From Streptomyces sp. 3214.6 (GTDB lineage: Bacteria > Actinomycetota > Actinomycetes > Streptomycetales > Streptomycetaceae), in contig NZ_LT670819.1 in NCBI RefSeq assembly GCF_900129855.1, positions 1,550,001-1,614,000 of the forward strand: a DNA stretch of 64,000 bases, in the 5' to 3' direction. Of this stretch, positions 44,772 to 52,408 are shown piece after piece. The translations under genes and the position numbers were made by a program. Under the pieces are notes generated by a model. That model saw only the letters and a list, made by a program, of their open reading frames with translations, did not search any database and had not been told where the DNA came from. Each line of letters begins with the position of its first letter. The first letter of the stretch is position 1.

Positions 44772-44949
44772 CCCGCACAGCCGTCGGCACCGCACGGCGC
44801 GCTCGCCGCCGACGGGCCCGAGGCCCTGGGCGGGCTCGTCGCCGGCACTGGGACGTCATCTCGCCCGTCCCGGACGAACTGCCCCACGGCAACGGCCTGT
44901 TCTGACATGAGCGATCTCACCTACGCAGGCAAGACGTGATCCATCCGCC

Positions 44950-44993
44950 GATGGCCCGGGCCCCGCGCGACGGTGTGCGGAGGCCGGGCCATC
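44950..44993 (+). terminator. Terminator-like hairpin
   Basis: GATGGCCCGG (44950-44959) pairs with CCGGGCCATC (44984-44993) over 10 bp. It lies 178 nt after the NmrA-like stop. The gap between holds no supported gene; a short frame ending HWDVISPVPDELPHGNGLF may be the tail of a lost protein. Confidence 0.65.
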
Positions 44994-45027
44994 AGCACAC
45001 CTCGTTCACCCGCCCCACCCGGAGCCT

Positions 45028-45545
45028 TTGATCATTCCGATCAGCGTCGAGTCCGATGCCGTCGCCGGGACGCGGACACAGCTCTCCGCGCTGCCCCTGG
45101 CCGCCTACCGGTCGGCCGTCGCCCTCGACGAGCCCGTCCGCCCCACGGCGGCCCCGGCCACAGCGGCTCGGCTGGACGCCCATGTACGCTCGGCACTACA
45201 CCTGCTCAGCGCCGATCCGACCGTGTCCCGGCTGGGGCTGCGGGCCGACTCACTGAGACACCTCGCCGACGCCGGCACCGCCCGCCGGATGCTGCGCGCC
45301 CTGCTGACCGTACGTGATCCCGGTCCGTTACCGGAGGGAGCTGAGCGGGAATTGGACGCGCTCCTCGGCGCGGAACGGCGCCTGCGGCCCGCCGTCTCGG
45401 CACGTGAACTGCCCACGGTCGCAGAGGAGTTCCACGGCACGGCCTTCCGGGCCCCGGCCGAGGCCGTCCTATGGCGGGGAGGCGTCACCACCCTTGCCGC
45501 CGACGCCGTGGTCAACGCCGCCAACAGCCGCCTGCTCGGCTGCTT
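45028..45545 (+). pseudogene. Truncated Zn-macrodomain protein (SirTM partner)
   Basis: From TTG 45028, about 170 codons give a helical N-terminal region (AARLDAHVRSALHLLSADPTVSRLGLRADSLRHLAD) and the first strand-helix of a macrodomain: LWRGGVTTLAADAVVNAANSRLLGCF. In intact zinc-containing macrodomains this is followed by the zinc-ligand region and most of the fold. Here the reading frame runs into unrelated Arg-rich sequence after GCFRP and stops at 45669. So the ADP-ribosyl-hydrolase domain is largely deleted. Confidence 0.7.
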
Positions 45546-45681
45546 CCGCCCTCTGGGGGCCGTCCGCACGCGCAGGACGCGCAGGCCCTCGCCACAGGCG
45601 AGATGGGCCAGGGCGAGCAGGGCCAGGAAGCACAAGTGTGAGCTGGACAGCCGGCGCCAGGTTGGATGATGCGTGTATCGA

Positions 45682-46524
45682 TCAGTCCTCGTTGGGCCGC
45701 CACAGCCAGCGCAGAGCGTCCGGCAGCAGGACGCCGCCGTGGTTGGGGCTGTGTCCGCCGTCTCCCAGGACAAGGCGGAAGTCGTAGCCCGCTTCGGCAA
45801 GAGCGGCTGCCACGCGCAGGTTTTCGGCGAGCCAGTTCCCCTGGGGCTCATTCCAGTGCAGGTCGCGGTGGCCGCTTTGCATGAAGACGCGCAGCGGCTT
45901 GCGGGGGACACGGGAGATGAGGTCCGGGTAGGGATTGCCGTCCGGCATCTGCGCGAAGCTGGACAGGTATCCGATGACGCGGCGGAACTTGTCCGGACGC
46001 AGCCACGCGGCGGTAAAGGCACAGTTGCCGCCGCTGCTCCCGCCGCAGATTCCCCACTGTTCGGGCGACTGGGCGATGGTGTACCGCTCCGCCACCTGCG
46101 GGATGATCTCAGTGAGGAGGAAGGTGACGTACCTGTCGTCGAAGGCGTCGTACTCGTTGTTACGGTTCTTCGGGTTCTCCGCATCGGGGAAGACGCCAGG
46201 ATCGACGAACACGCCGATGGTGACGGGGATGTCGCCGCGGTGAATGAGGTTGTCCAGGACGATCGTGCCGCGTACCTCCCCTGCGGGGTCCAGGTACCAC
46301 CATCCGTCCTGGAACACCATCAAGGATGCCGGTTCCGCCGGGTCGTACTGTGCAGGCACGTGTACCCAGAACTTCCGGAAGGTTCCCGGGTAGACCTCGC
46401 TGCCCTTCCACTCGAGCTCGACCGTCTCGCCGGCGGGCACGCCCGGCTGGAGAGCGGAATCGGGCCCGTGGAGGTAGCGCACGTCGAACTGGTCGATCGG
46501 AAGTGGCTGGTAAGGCATCTCCAT
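45682..46524 (-). CDS. Esterase, enterochelin-esterase/Fes-like alpha/beta hydrolase
   Basis: The 280-residue hydrolase shows the esterase D/Fes pattern. It has a carbohydrate-module-like start (GETVELEWKGSEVYPGTFRKFWVHVPAQYDP), VFQDGWWYLDP, the nucleophile elbow GICGGSSGGNCAF, and the His loop GDGGHSPNHG near the end. No signal peptide is seen. ATG 46524 (MEMPYQPLP) has no strong ribosome site; ATG 46518 is two codons downstream. The natural ester is unknown. Codon usage is less GC3-biased than neighbours, consistent with an acquired gene. Confidence 0.8.
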   Translation of the reverse strand: MEMPYQPLPIDQFDVRYLHGPDSALQPGVPAGETVELEWKGSEVYPGTFRKFWVHVPAQYDPAEPASLMVFQDGWWYLDPAGEVRGTIVLDNLIHRGDIPVTIGVFVDPGVFPDAENPKNRNNEYDAFDDRYVTFLLTEIIPQVAERYTIAQSPEQWGICGGSSGGNCAFTAAWLRPDKFRRVIGYLSSFAQMPDGNPYPDLISRVPRKPLRVFMQSGHRDLHWNEPQGNWLAENLRVAAALAEAGYDFRLVLGDGGHSPNHGGVLLPDALRWLWRPNED

Positions 46525-46654
46525 GGTCACGGGGAGCAACCGTAGGGCGATCGCCACCCTTCGCCGCAACGGATTTACGTCCAGACGCTCCGACTGGCAG
46601 TGGGGCCCGCATCGTCGCGACGCGTCGCCAACGACGGGCCGACAGACCCGGTCT

Positions 46655-47674
46655 TCAGTTCTCCAGGACGAAGATCGGCTTGTGGCCGGGCCCGTCGGAG
46701 GTCAGCACGGTGGGGATCTCCTCCCAGGTGTGGAGGGAGCTGGTGACCAGTTCGGGGTGCAGCTTGCCGGCGGCCACCGCTTCAAGAGTCGGTGTCATGT
46801 TCGGCCGCGCATGCCCCTTGCCGTTGTGGAAGTGGACCCCGCGCTGGTAGAGCGCGAGCAGCGGGAGCTGGACGTCGTCGAAGTAGATGCCGACGCTGTT
46901 GACATGGCCCTCGGGCATGACCGACAGCAGCGCCTTGCGCAGCCGCTCGGGGTTGCAGCCGGCGTCCACCGCGAGGTGGAAGTCCTTCTCGCGCTTGCCG
47001 TGGATGTCGTGGACCTCGGCGCCGAGCTGCTCGGCGACCTTCATCCTGACCGGGTCGTCGTCGTAGTACACGGTGCGGGCGCCGGCGCAGTGCACCGCGA
47101 CGTCGACGCAGTACAGGCCGATCGAACCGGTCCCGCCGAAGACCGCGACCTTCGGGGCGGTGATCTGGGCCACGGTCGGCATCACCGTCTCCCAGCCGAG
47201 CGCGAGGTTGTCGCCGATCGACGCCAGGTGCACGGGGTCGACCCCGGCGGGCAGCTTGGCGAGGTTGAAGTCCGCGTAGGGGACGCGGATGAGCTCGTCG
47301 AAGGTCCCGCCCCAGGCCCCGTTCACCGGAAGGCCGTACTGGGCGTCGCCGTGGAGGAGACAGCTGGCGGTGTGTCCGAGCTCGCACTGTGCGCAGGTGC
47401 CGCACGCGATGTGCCAGGCGACGCCGACGACGTCGCCGACCGCGACGTCCGTGCAGTCGGGGCCGACCTCGACCACCGTGCCCACGCACTCGTGGCCGAG
47501 CGGGAAGGGACCGAAGCCGGAGAACGGGGTCTTGTCGGCGATGACGTGGTGGTCGAGGTCGCACGTCGTGGCCGCGAGCGGGCGTACGAGCGCGTCCTTG
47601 CCGTCGACGATCGTGGGGGCGTCGACCTCGTCGAAGCGCAGTTGTCCGGGCGCGACGAACATCAGGCTCTTCAT
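46655..47674 (-). CDS. Zinc-binding alcohol dehydrogenase family protein
   Basis: The 339-residue medium-chain dehydrogenase has GHECVGTVVEVG, the structural-zinc loop ACGTCAQCELGHTASC and the Rossmann site VAVFGGTGSIGLYCVDVA. The catalytic Cys position reads TTCDLDHHV, as expected for formaldehyde or aldehyde reductase relatives. ATG 47674 follows CTGGAGGAG. It is downstream of the monooxygenase gene (gap 74 nt) on the same strand. Both lie under the palindromic operator at 48090-48107, so they probably form one TetR-controlled operon. Confidence 0.88.
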   Translation of the reverse strand: MKSLMFVAPGQLRFDEVDAPTIVDGKDALVRPLAATTCDLDHHVIADKTPFSGFGPFPLGHECVGTVVEVGPDCTDVAVGDVVGVAWHIACGTCAQCELGHTASCLLHGDAQYGLPVNGAWGGTFDELIRVPYADFNLAKLPAGVDPVHLASIGDNLALGWETVMPTVAQITAPKVAVFGGTGSIGLYCVDVAVHCAGARTVYYDDDPVRMKVAEQLGAEVHDIHGKREKDFHLAVDAGCNPERLRKALLSVMPEGHVNSVGIYFDDVQLPLLALYQRGVHFHNGKGHARPNMTPTLEAVAAGKLHPELVTSSLHTWEEIPTVLTSDGPGHKPIFVLEN

Positions 47675-47748
47675 GGGAAAGCTCCTCCAGGATGATGTGC
47701 GGACCCTGGCCGACGGGTGTGGCTGCCGGCCAGGGCCAGAGTGGTCGG

Positions 47749-48072
47749 TCAGACGGTGCCGAGGTCCGGTGCGCCGGCGGCGAGGGCCTCCAGGAAGAGC
47801 GCGTCCGGGGGGCCGGCCAGTGCCTGCGCCAGGACGACGCCGATCTCCCGCATCGCGGCACCCTTCATGTGCGCGCCCAGCGCCTCCTGCGAGGCCCATT
47901 TCTCGATCATGACGAACTCCCCGGTGGTGCCCGCCTTGCGATGCAGCGCGTACAGCAGGCACCCGGGTTCGGCGTGCACCGCGGGTATGGCCGCCTTGAA
48001 CGTCTTCTCGACCAGCTCTTCCTGGCCCGGCTTGGCGACGATCGTCGCCACCAGGACTACCGGCTCGGCCAT
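47749..48072 (-). CDS. Antibiotic biosynthesis monooxygenase-type (putative quinol monooxygenase) protein
   Basis: The 107-residue dimeric ferredoxin-like fold protein has the ABM pattern VVLVATIVAKPGQEELVEKTF, EPGCLLYALHR and FVMIEKWASQEALGAHM. Relatives (YgiN, ActVA-Orf6) oxidise quinols or detoxify quinones without cofactor. ATG 48072 lies 18 nt from the operator (48090-48107), inside the likely promoter. With the dehydrogenase, tautomerase and TetR genes it suggests a response to a quinone or aldehyde electrophile. Confidence 0.85.
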   Translation of the reverse strand: MAEPVVLVATIVAKPGQEELVEKTFKAAIPAVHAEPGCLLYALHRKAGTTGEFVMIEKWASQEALGAHMKGAAMREIGVVLAQALAGPPDALFLEALAAGAPDLGTV

Positions 48073-48089
48073 GGGTGACCCCTTTCACG

Positions 48090-48107
48090 TTATGACAGTC
48101 GTTATAA
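48090..48107. promoter_or_regulatory. TetR operator copy 1 (monooxygenase operon)
   Basis: TTATGACAGTCGTTATAA is an almost perfect palindrome just upstream of the monooxygenase gene. The same sequence family recurs at 48471, 49604 and 49640. Confidence 0.75.
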
Positions 48108-48196
48108 CCATGACAGATGCGGTGGTGCGCGGAGTCACCGGCTGCGCGATGTCGGACACCTCCGGCGGGGGGCTGGCGAAAGTCATGGGTGCACCT

Positions 48197-48463
48197 TCAT
48201 TCCAGGGCCGCGAAGGCTGACTTGACGTACCGGGTCGTGCAGTCGTCGCCGAGCAGCCCGGCGCCCATGCGGTTCATGACGTACGCCATCGCAGCCCGGC
48301 GTTCCGTGTCGATCACGACCACCGATCCGCCCCAGCCCGTCCAGAAGCAGATCCGGCCTTCCGGCAGATACGGCACCGCGGGCGACGGCAGTCCGAAACC
48401 GAGCCCGAAGCGCAGCCCCGACTCGTCCGCGCCGCCCAGTGGTCCGGTGAGAGGTGGGGTCAC
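48197..48463 (-). pseudogene. C-terminal fragment of a beta-lactamase-family esterase (serine hydrolase)
   Basis: The 88-codon frame reads [51 protein letters not shown] and ends [11 protein letters not shown]. This is the last part of class C beta-lactamase-like esterases, including the H/W-x-G motif position (TGWGGS). The N-terminal two thirds with the SxxK nucleophile is absent; the frame starts directly beside operator copy 2. It is a truncated remnant rather than a functional small protein. Confidence 0.7.
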
Positions 48464-48470
48464 GCTATGC

Positions 48471-48486
48471 TATGACGATCGTTATA
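48471..48486. promoter_or_regulatory. TetR operator copy 2 (tetR promoter)
   Basis: TATGACGATCGTTATA, a perfect palindrome 29 nt before the TetR start, matches copies 1, 3 and 4 and suggests autoregulation. Confidence 0.8.
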
Positions 48487-48514
48487 AACAATGGGACCGG
48501 AAGGAATCGTTTCC

Positions 48515-49096
48515 ATGAAGCCCAGCCCTACGGTGCGCGAGCGGATCGTGGCAGGTGCGGCCGACATGATCAGCCGGCGCGGCCTCAATGCGACCAGCAT
48601 CCGCGAGACCGCCAAGTACACCGGGGCACCGCTGGGTTCGACGTACCACTACTTCCCCGACGGCAAGCAGCAGTTGGCCACGGAGGCCGTCCGGTACACG
48701 GGCGAGTGGACCGCCCAGGGTCTGCGCAGGGCACTGGAGGACGGTCCGGTCGCCGGACTGCGGGACTTCCTCGCCGTGTGGCGCAGGATCGTCGTGGACA
48801 GCGACTTCCGGGCCGGCTGCCCCGTCCTCGCCGTCTCCATCGAGGAACCCGCGACCGATGAGGCAACCACCGCCATCGCGGCCGCCGCCGACGTCTTCAC
48901 CACCTGGGAGGACCTGCTCGCCGAATCGCTGCGCGAGCACGGCGTCGAGCCCGGCCAGGCGGCGCAGCTTGCCACGCTCGTCGTCGCCGCCGTCGAGGGC
49001 ACCGTGGCCATGTGCCGTGCCAAGCGCAGCACCCAGCCCCTCGATGACACCGCCGAGCAGTTGCAGGCGCTCATCGTGGCCACGATCAAGGACTGA
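48515..49096 (+). CDS. TetR-family regulator (LmrA/YxaF-like) of the local operator set
   Basis: The 193-residue protein has the TetR domain RERIVAGAADMISRRGLNATSIRETAKYTGAPLGSTYHYFPDGKQQL and the LmrA/YxaF-type C-terminal domain (AGCPVLAVSIEEP, VVAAVEGTVAMCRAKRSTQPLDDTAEQL). ATG 48515 follows GGAAGGA; an ATG eight codons earlier lies in the operator-proximal leader. One operator lies at its own promoter, one upstream of the monooxygenase operon and two upstream of the tautomerase gene, so it likely represses all three units. Confidence 0.92.
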   Translation: MKPSPTVRERIVAGAADMISRRGLNATSIRETAKYTGAPLGSTYHYFPDGKQQLATEAVRYTGEWTAQGLRRALEDGPVAGLRDFLAVWRRIVVDSDFRAGCPVLAVSIEEPATDEATTAIAAAADVFTTWEDLLAESLREHGVEPGQAAQLATLVVAAVEGTVAMCRAKRSTQPLDDTAEQLQALIVATIKD

Positions 49097-49117
49097 GCCA
49101 CCTCCCGGCGTTCCGCT

Positions 49118-49594
49118 TCAGACACCCAGCGCGGCGCGCACCGCCTTGACCCGATCCTCGGTGAACACCCCGCTCTCCAGCAGCGGCAGGATCGACAGCA
49201 CACCCCCGGACGAACCCCAACTGCCCTCGTCGATCACCCGGAAGTTGACCCACCAGGTCGGCTCCGGCTTCTCCAGCCCGCAGGCCGCCGCCAGCGCGGC
49301 CAGGACGCGGTCGATGACCTCGGTCCGCACCTCCTGCTGCCAGGCGGCGTCCATGACCGCGATGTCGATCACCATCACGTCGAGCTCCGGGCCGGCGTCC
49401 GCCAGCAGTCGGCCGCCGATGGCCATCATGTCCCGCTCACGTTCGACGAAGTGCACCTGGAACCCGACCCGGGCGGCCGGGGCATGCTGCCCCACCTCGG
49501 GCACCAGTACCGCGTCGGTCAGCGTCTCGGCCAGCTCACGGCGCTGCTCCAGACTCAGGCGACCCGTCGGCGCGTTCACGGTGACGATGGTCAT
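49118..49594 (-). CDS. Tautomerase-superfamily protein
   Basis: The 158-residue product resembles the 4-oxalocrotonate tautomerase/MIF superfamily in two halves (LEQRRELAETLTDAVLVPEVG; QEVRTEVIDRVLAALAAACG). Its N-terminus is MTIVTVNAPTG, so the catalytic Pro1 of true tautomerases is lacking and the first residue after Met is Thr. A non-catalytic or altered role is possible. Two operator copies (49604-49621, 49640-49657) lie directly upstream. It is convergent with the TetR gene. Confidence 0.75.
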   Translation of the reverse strand: MTIVTVNAPTGRLSLEQRRELAETLTDAVLVPEVGQHAPAARVGFQVHFVERERDMMAIGGRLLADAGPELDVMVIDIAVMDAAWQQEVRTEVIDRVLAALAAACGLEKPEPTWWVNFRVIDEGSWGSSGGVLSILPLLESGVFTEDRVKAVRAALGV

Positions 49595-49603
49595 GACATC
49601 CTC

Positions 49604-49621
49604 CTATGACAGTCGTTATAG
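49604..49621. promoter_or_regulatory. TetR operator copy 3 (tautomerase promoter)
   Basis: CTATGACAGTCGTTATAG is a near-perfect palindrome that ends 10 nt from the tautomerase start codon. Confidence 0.8.
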
Positions 49622-49639
49622 GCAGTAGACTACACACTC

Positions 49640-49657
49640 CTATAACGACTGTCATAT
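49640..49657. promoter_or_regulatory. TetR operator copy 4 (inverted)
   Basis: CTATAACGACTGTCATAT is the reverse complement of copy 3 apart from one outer base, 19 nt further upstream. Centre-to-centre distance is 36 bp, so two dimers could bind side by side. Confidence 0.8.
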
Positions 49658-50068
49658 CCGGCACAGCCTGGGCCAACGTCGGGTAGCGGCACCGCACTTC
49701 GGGGTGGGCGCCGAGGTCGCTGTTGGTGACGGTCGCGCCGACGCGCAACCCACCCTCCACGACTCCGGCGGAGCCGCGGGCGGGGGTGTGGGGAAGGTCA
49801 GAGGCCGAAGACCGTGACCGTGGTGGCCCGCAGGGCCTCGGTGTCTCCGCCGCGATGGACAGGGCGGTCTCCTCGGGCGTACGGGCGCCGAGGTCGAGGC
49901 CGATCTGTGGCCCGAGCCTGGCCGGCTCCCGCTCCCCCAGGCCGGCTTCGCGCAGCCTGCGCTCGCGGTCGGCGTGGGTGCGCCGCGATCCCATGGCACC
50001 GACGTAGGCGACCGGCATGCGCAGCGCCTCCCGCAGCAGGGGCACGTCGAACTACGCCCCCGTCAGAA
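49656..50068 (-). pseudogene. Decayed xanthine-dehydrogenase genes: XdhC end fused to FAD-subunit piece
   Basis: On the minus strand, FDVPLLREALRMPVAYVGAMGSRRTHADRERRLREAGL...IGLDLGARTPEETALSIAAE (about 50063-49845) is the C-terminal half of XdhC, the molybdenum-cofactor sulfuration factor. A TAG interrupts it just before FDVPLL, where intact proteins read VLTHDxKFDVPLL. After a scrambled stretch the same frame reads GGLRVGATVTNSDLGAHPEVRCRYPTLAQAV (about 49775-49656), a piece of the FAD-binding subunit. Neither can function. Confidence 0.7.
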
Positions 50069-50180
50069 CGGTGTTCCGGTCCGCCCTGGCCGGCGCCGCC
50101 CGCGACGAACCCGCAGCCCTCACCCAAGTGATCCGCGGGCCGGCCGAACTCCTGGGCTATTGTCCGCTGACGCGGAACGT

Positions 50181-50198
50181 AGTGGACTACAGTCCGCT
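50181..50198. promoter_or_regulatory. TetR operator AGTGGACTACAGTCCGCT
   Basis: This 18-bp imperfect palindrome (AGyGGACT-AC-AGTCCrCT) lies 57 nt before the TTG start of the TetR gene at 50255. A second small inverted repeat, TCCGC/GCGGA (50163-50176), adjoins it. Similar GCGGACT...AGTCCGC sites are common for AcrR-like TetR proteins in Streptomyces. Confidence 0.6.
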
Positions 50199-50254
50199 TA
50201 GTAAGTGACTCATCGGGCTCAGGGTGTGGACCCAGGAGGCGAGGGAGCGGGGCT

Positions 50255-50830
50255 TTGAGGAACGACGGGCCTCAGCGGTCGGACGCACAGCGCAACCGGG
50301 AGCGCATTCTGGAGGTGGCACTGGTCGAGCTGTCGCGTTCTGCCGACGCGCCGCTGAGTCTGATCGCCAAGAAGGCGGGGGTGGGGCAGGGCACGTTCTA
50401 CCGCAACTTCCCCAATCGCGAGGCGCTCGTCCTGGAGGTGCACCGGCATGAGGTGCAGTCGCTCACCGAGGGCGCGACCGAGCTGCTCACGACCAAGGCG
50501 CCCGACCAGGCGCTGCGCGAGTGGATGGACAGCCTGGCCCGCTTCGCCGTCGCCAAGGTGGGACTCGCCGAGGCCATGCGCCAGACCATCGGCACGTCGA
50601 CCGCCTCGGAACAGCCGGGGTACGCGTTGGTGGTCGCGGCGATCGAAGCGCTGCTCGAGGCCAACCACGAGGCCGGCACCATCCGCCCCGGCGTGACCGC
50701 CGACGACTTCATCCTGGCCATCGCCGGCATCTGGCAGATCGACATCCACGGCGACTGGCACGACCAGGCGGCCCGGCTCCTGGACCTGATCATGGATGGC
50801 CTGCGCGCGGGCGCTCCCGGGCGGGACTGA
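50255..50830 (+). CDS. TetR/AcrR-family transcriptional regulator
   Basis: The 191-residue protein begins RSDAQRNRERILEVALVELSRSADAPLSLIAKKAGVGQGTFYRNFPNREALVLEVHRHEV, a canonical TetR domain, with a TetR_C-type ligand domain (AIEALLEANHEAGTIRPGVTADDFILAIAGIWQI). TTG 50255 follows GAGGGAGCGGGG. It sits between xanthine-dehydrogenase remnants, so it may once have regulated them. It has its own palindromic operator and a strong hairpin terminator at 50895-50924. Confidence 0.9.
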   Translation: MRNDGPQRSDAQRNRERILEVALVELSRSADAPLSLIAKKAGVGQGTFYRNFPNREALVLEVHRHEVQSLTEGATELLTTKAPDQALREWMDSLARFAVAKVGLAEAMRQTIGTSTASEQPGYALVVAAIEALLEANHEAGTIRPGVTADDFILAIAGIWQIDIHGDWHDQAARLLDLIMDGLRAGAPGRD

Positions 50831-50894
50831 CGGCCGAGCAGGCGATAGCGGGAAGACCGGGCAGTGCAGCGCCGCACCGCGCCCACGCCCTGCG

Positions 50895-50924
50895 GCCTCG
50901 TCCTCTCGGCTCCGAGGACGAGGC
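50895..50924 (+). terminator. Terminator after TetR gene
   Basis: GCCTCGTCCTC (50895-50905) pairs perfectly with GAGGACGAGGC (50914-50924) around an 8-nt loop, 64 nt after the TetR stop. Confidence 0.8.
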
Positions 50925-50968
50925 GGCGGCCTTGATGCCCGGTGGGTGGACCGATACCACCCGGGAGG

Positions 50969-51140
50969 TCAGAGCAGGGCTTCGGGGGTGATGGGCAGTT
51001 CGCGGATCCGGCGGCCGGTGGCGTTGAAGACCGCGTTGGCGATGGCGGGCGCCACTCCGACGAGGACGATCTCACCGAGCCCCTTGACGCCGATCGGGTC
51101 CGCTTCGTAGTCCTGCCCATCGACGAAGATCGCTTTCCCG
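50969..51140 (-). pseudogene. C-terminal fragment of xanthine/aldehyde dehydrogenase molybdenum subunit
   Basis: The minus-strand frame ending at TGA 50969-50971 reads [51 protein letters not shown]. This is the conserved end of the molybdopterin-binding subunit (GxKGxGEI...ANAVxxATGxRxRxLPI). Nothing upstream continues the protein. Together with the XdhC/FAD pieces at 49656-50068 it shows that a molybdoenzyme operon once stood here. Confidence 0.75.
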
Positions 51141-51249
51141 CCCGGCCGGAAGGCCGGGATTCCCTGCGAAGATCAAGGGATGGCCGGTTTCCAAGGGTCG
51201 TATGTGCTCATAGTCCACCTCTAACGCGAGGTGACCACAGCCAGGCACT

Positions 51250-51266
51250 CTTCCGTGACACGGAAG
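51250..51266. promoter_or_regulatory. 17-bp perfect palindrome upstream of vanA
   Basis: CTTCCGTGACACGGAAG has 8-bp arms around a single central base, 69 nt before the vanA start. It is a plausible operator for the vanillate demethylase operon. The cognate regulator (often PadR- or GntR-type VanR) is not adjacent. Confidence 0.6.
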
Positions 51267-51334
51267 CCGTATTGCGCCCCCGTGCAGCCCGTCACGACGA
51301 TGTCGCCACGACCCAAAGACGGGAGCCAGCCGCC

Positions 51335-52408
51335 ATGCCGCACATCACCGCTTTCGCCAGGAACCAGTGGTACGTCGCCGCCTACAGCCACGAGGTCGGG
51401 CGTGAGGAGTTGCTCGGCCGGACGATCCTCGGTGAGCCGCTCGTCTTCTACCGGACCGAGGAGGAGGGCACCCCGGTCGCACTGGCCGACCGCTGTGTGC
51501 ACCGCCGGTTCCCGCTGCACGAGAAGCCGAGCCGGCTGGACGGCGACCGGATCGTGTGCGGCTATCACGGCTTCACCTACGACACGACCGGTACCTGCGT
51601 GTACGTGCCCGGCCAGAAGCGTGTGCCGCGCACCGCCCGGGTCGCCTCCTACCCGGTCGTCGAGCAGGACTCCCTGGTGTGGGTCTGGATCGGCGACCCG
51701 GCGCTCGCCGACCCGCAGACCATCCCACGCGCCCGCCACCTCGACGCCCCCGGCTGGACGACCGTGCGGGGCATGGAGCCCATCGACGCGGACTACGGGC
51801 TCCTCGTCGACAACCTCCTCGACCTGTCCCACGAGACGTATCTGCACGGCGGCTACATCGGCACCCCCGAGGTCGCCGAGACACCGATCACCACCGAGGT
51901 CGACGAGGGCGCCGGCATCGTACGGGTCAGCCGGCACATGGACGACGCCGAGTGCCCCCCGTTCTACGCCAGGTCGACCGGCATCGAGGGCCGGATCACC
52001 CGCTGGCAGGACATCGAGTACCACGCGCCCTGTCTGTACCTGCTGCACAGCCGCATCGCACCGGTGGGCGTCCTGCCCGAGGCGGACGGCAGCGACCCGA
52101 ACGGCTTCCACACCGAGATCACGTACGCGATCACACCGTCCGGGGACGGCAAGGTGTACGACTTCTGGATGGTCTCGCGGGACTGGGCGACGGACGACGA
52201 CGAGGTCACCGAGTTCCTGCGCGGCAACAACCACACGGTGGTCATGCAGGATGTCGACGCGCTCAACCTCCTGCAGCGGACGCTCGGTTCGGAGCGGGCC
52301 GGGTACCAGGAGCTGAGCATCAACATCGACACCGGCGGCCTCGCCGCCCGCCGAATCCTCGCCCGGCTGGTCGAGGAGGGCGACAAGCCCGTGGAGAAGG
52401 TCCTGTGA
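51335..52408 (+). CDS. vanA: Vanillate O-demethylase oxygenase subunit (Rieske non-heme iron)
   Basis: The 357-residue oxygenase removes the methyl of vanillate as formaldehyde, giving protocatechuate. The Rieske 2Fe-2S ligands are DRCVHRRFPLH (C-x-H) and CGYHGFTYD (C-x2-H). The mononuclear iron site is LLDLSHETYLHGGYIG. RNQWYVAAYSHEV at the start is typical of VanA. ATG 51335 follows GGGAG. It is first of three overlapping genes with the small protein and VanB. Formaldehyde produced could be handled by either Zn-dehydrogenase in the window. Confidence 0.92.
   Translation: MPHITAFARNQWYVAAYSHEVGREELLGRTILGEPLVFYRTEEEGTPVALADRCVHRRFPLHEKPSRLDGDRIVCGYHGFTYDTTGTCVYVPGQKRVPRTARVASYPVVEQDSLVWVWIGDPALADPQTIPRARHLDAPGWTTVRGMEPIDADYGLLVDNLLDLSHETYLHGGYIGTPEVAETPITTEVDEGAGIVRVSRHMDDAECPPFYARSTGIEGRITRWQDIEYHAPCLYLLHSRIAPVGVLPEADGSDPNGFHTEITYAITPSGDGKVYDFWMVSRDWATDDDEVTEFLRGNNHTVVMQDVDALNLLQRTLGSERAGYQELSINIDTGGLAARRILARLVEEGDKPVEKVL

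Noticed and set aside
46525..46654. N-acetyltransferase fragment (GSNRRAIATLRRNGF) upstream of the esterase
   Set aside because: Only about 15 residues look GNAT-like; this is too short to distinguish from chance.
49118..49594. True 4-oxalocrotonate tautomerase feeding aromatic catabolism
   Set aside because: The catalytic N-terminal proline is absent and the gene follows the TetR operator set rather than the van or pca operons.
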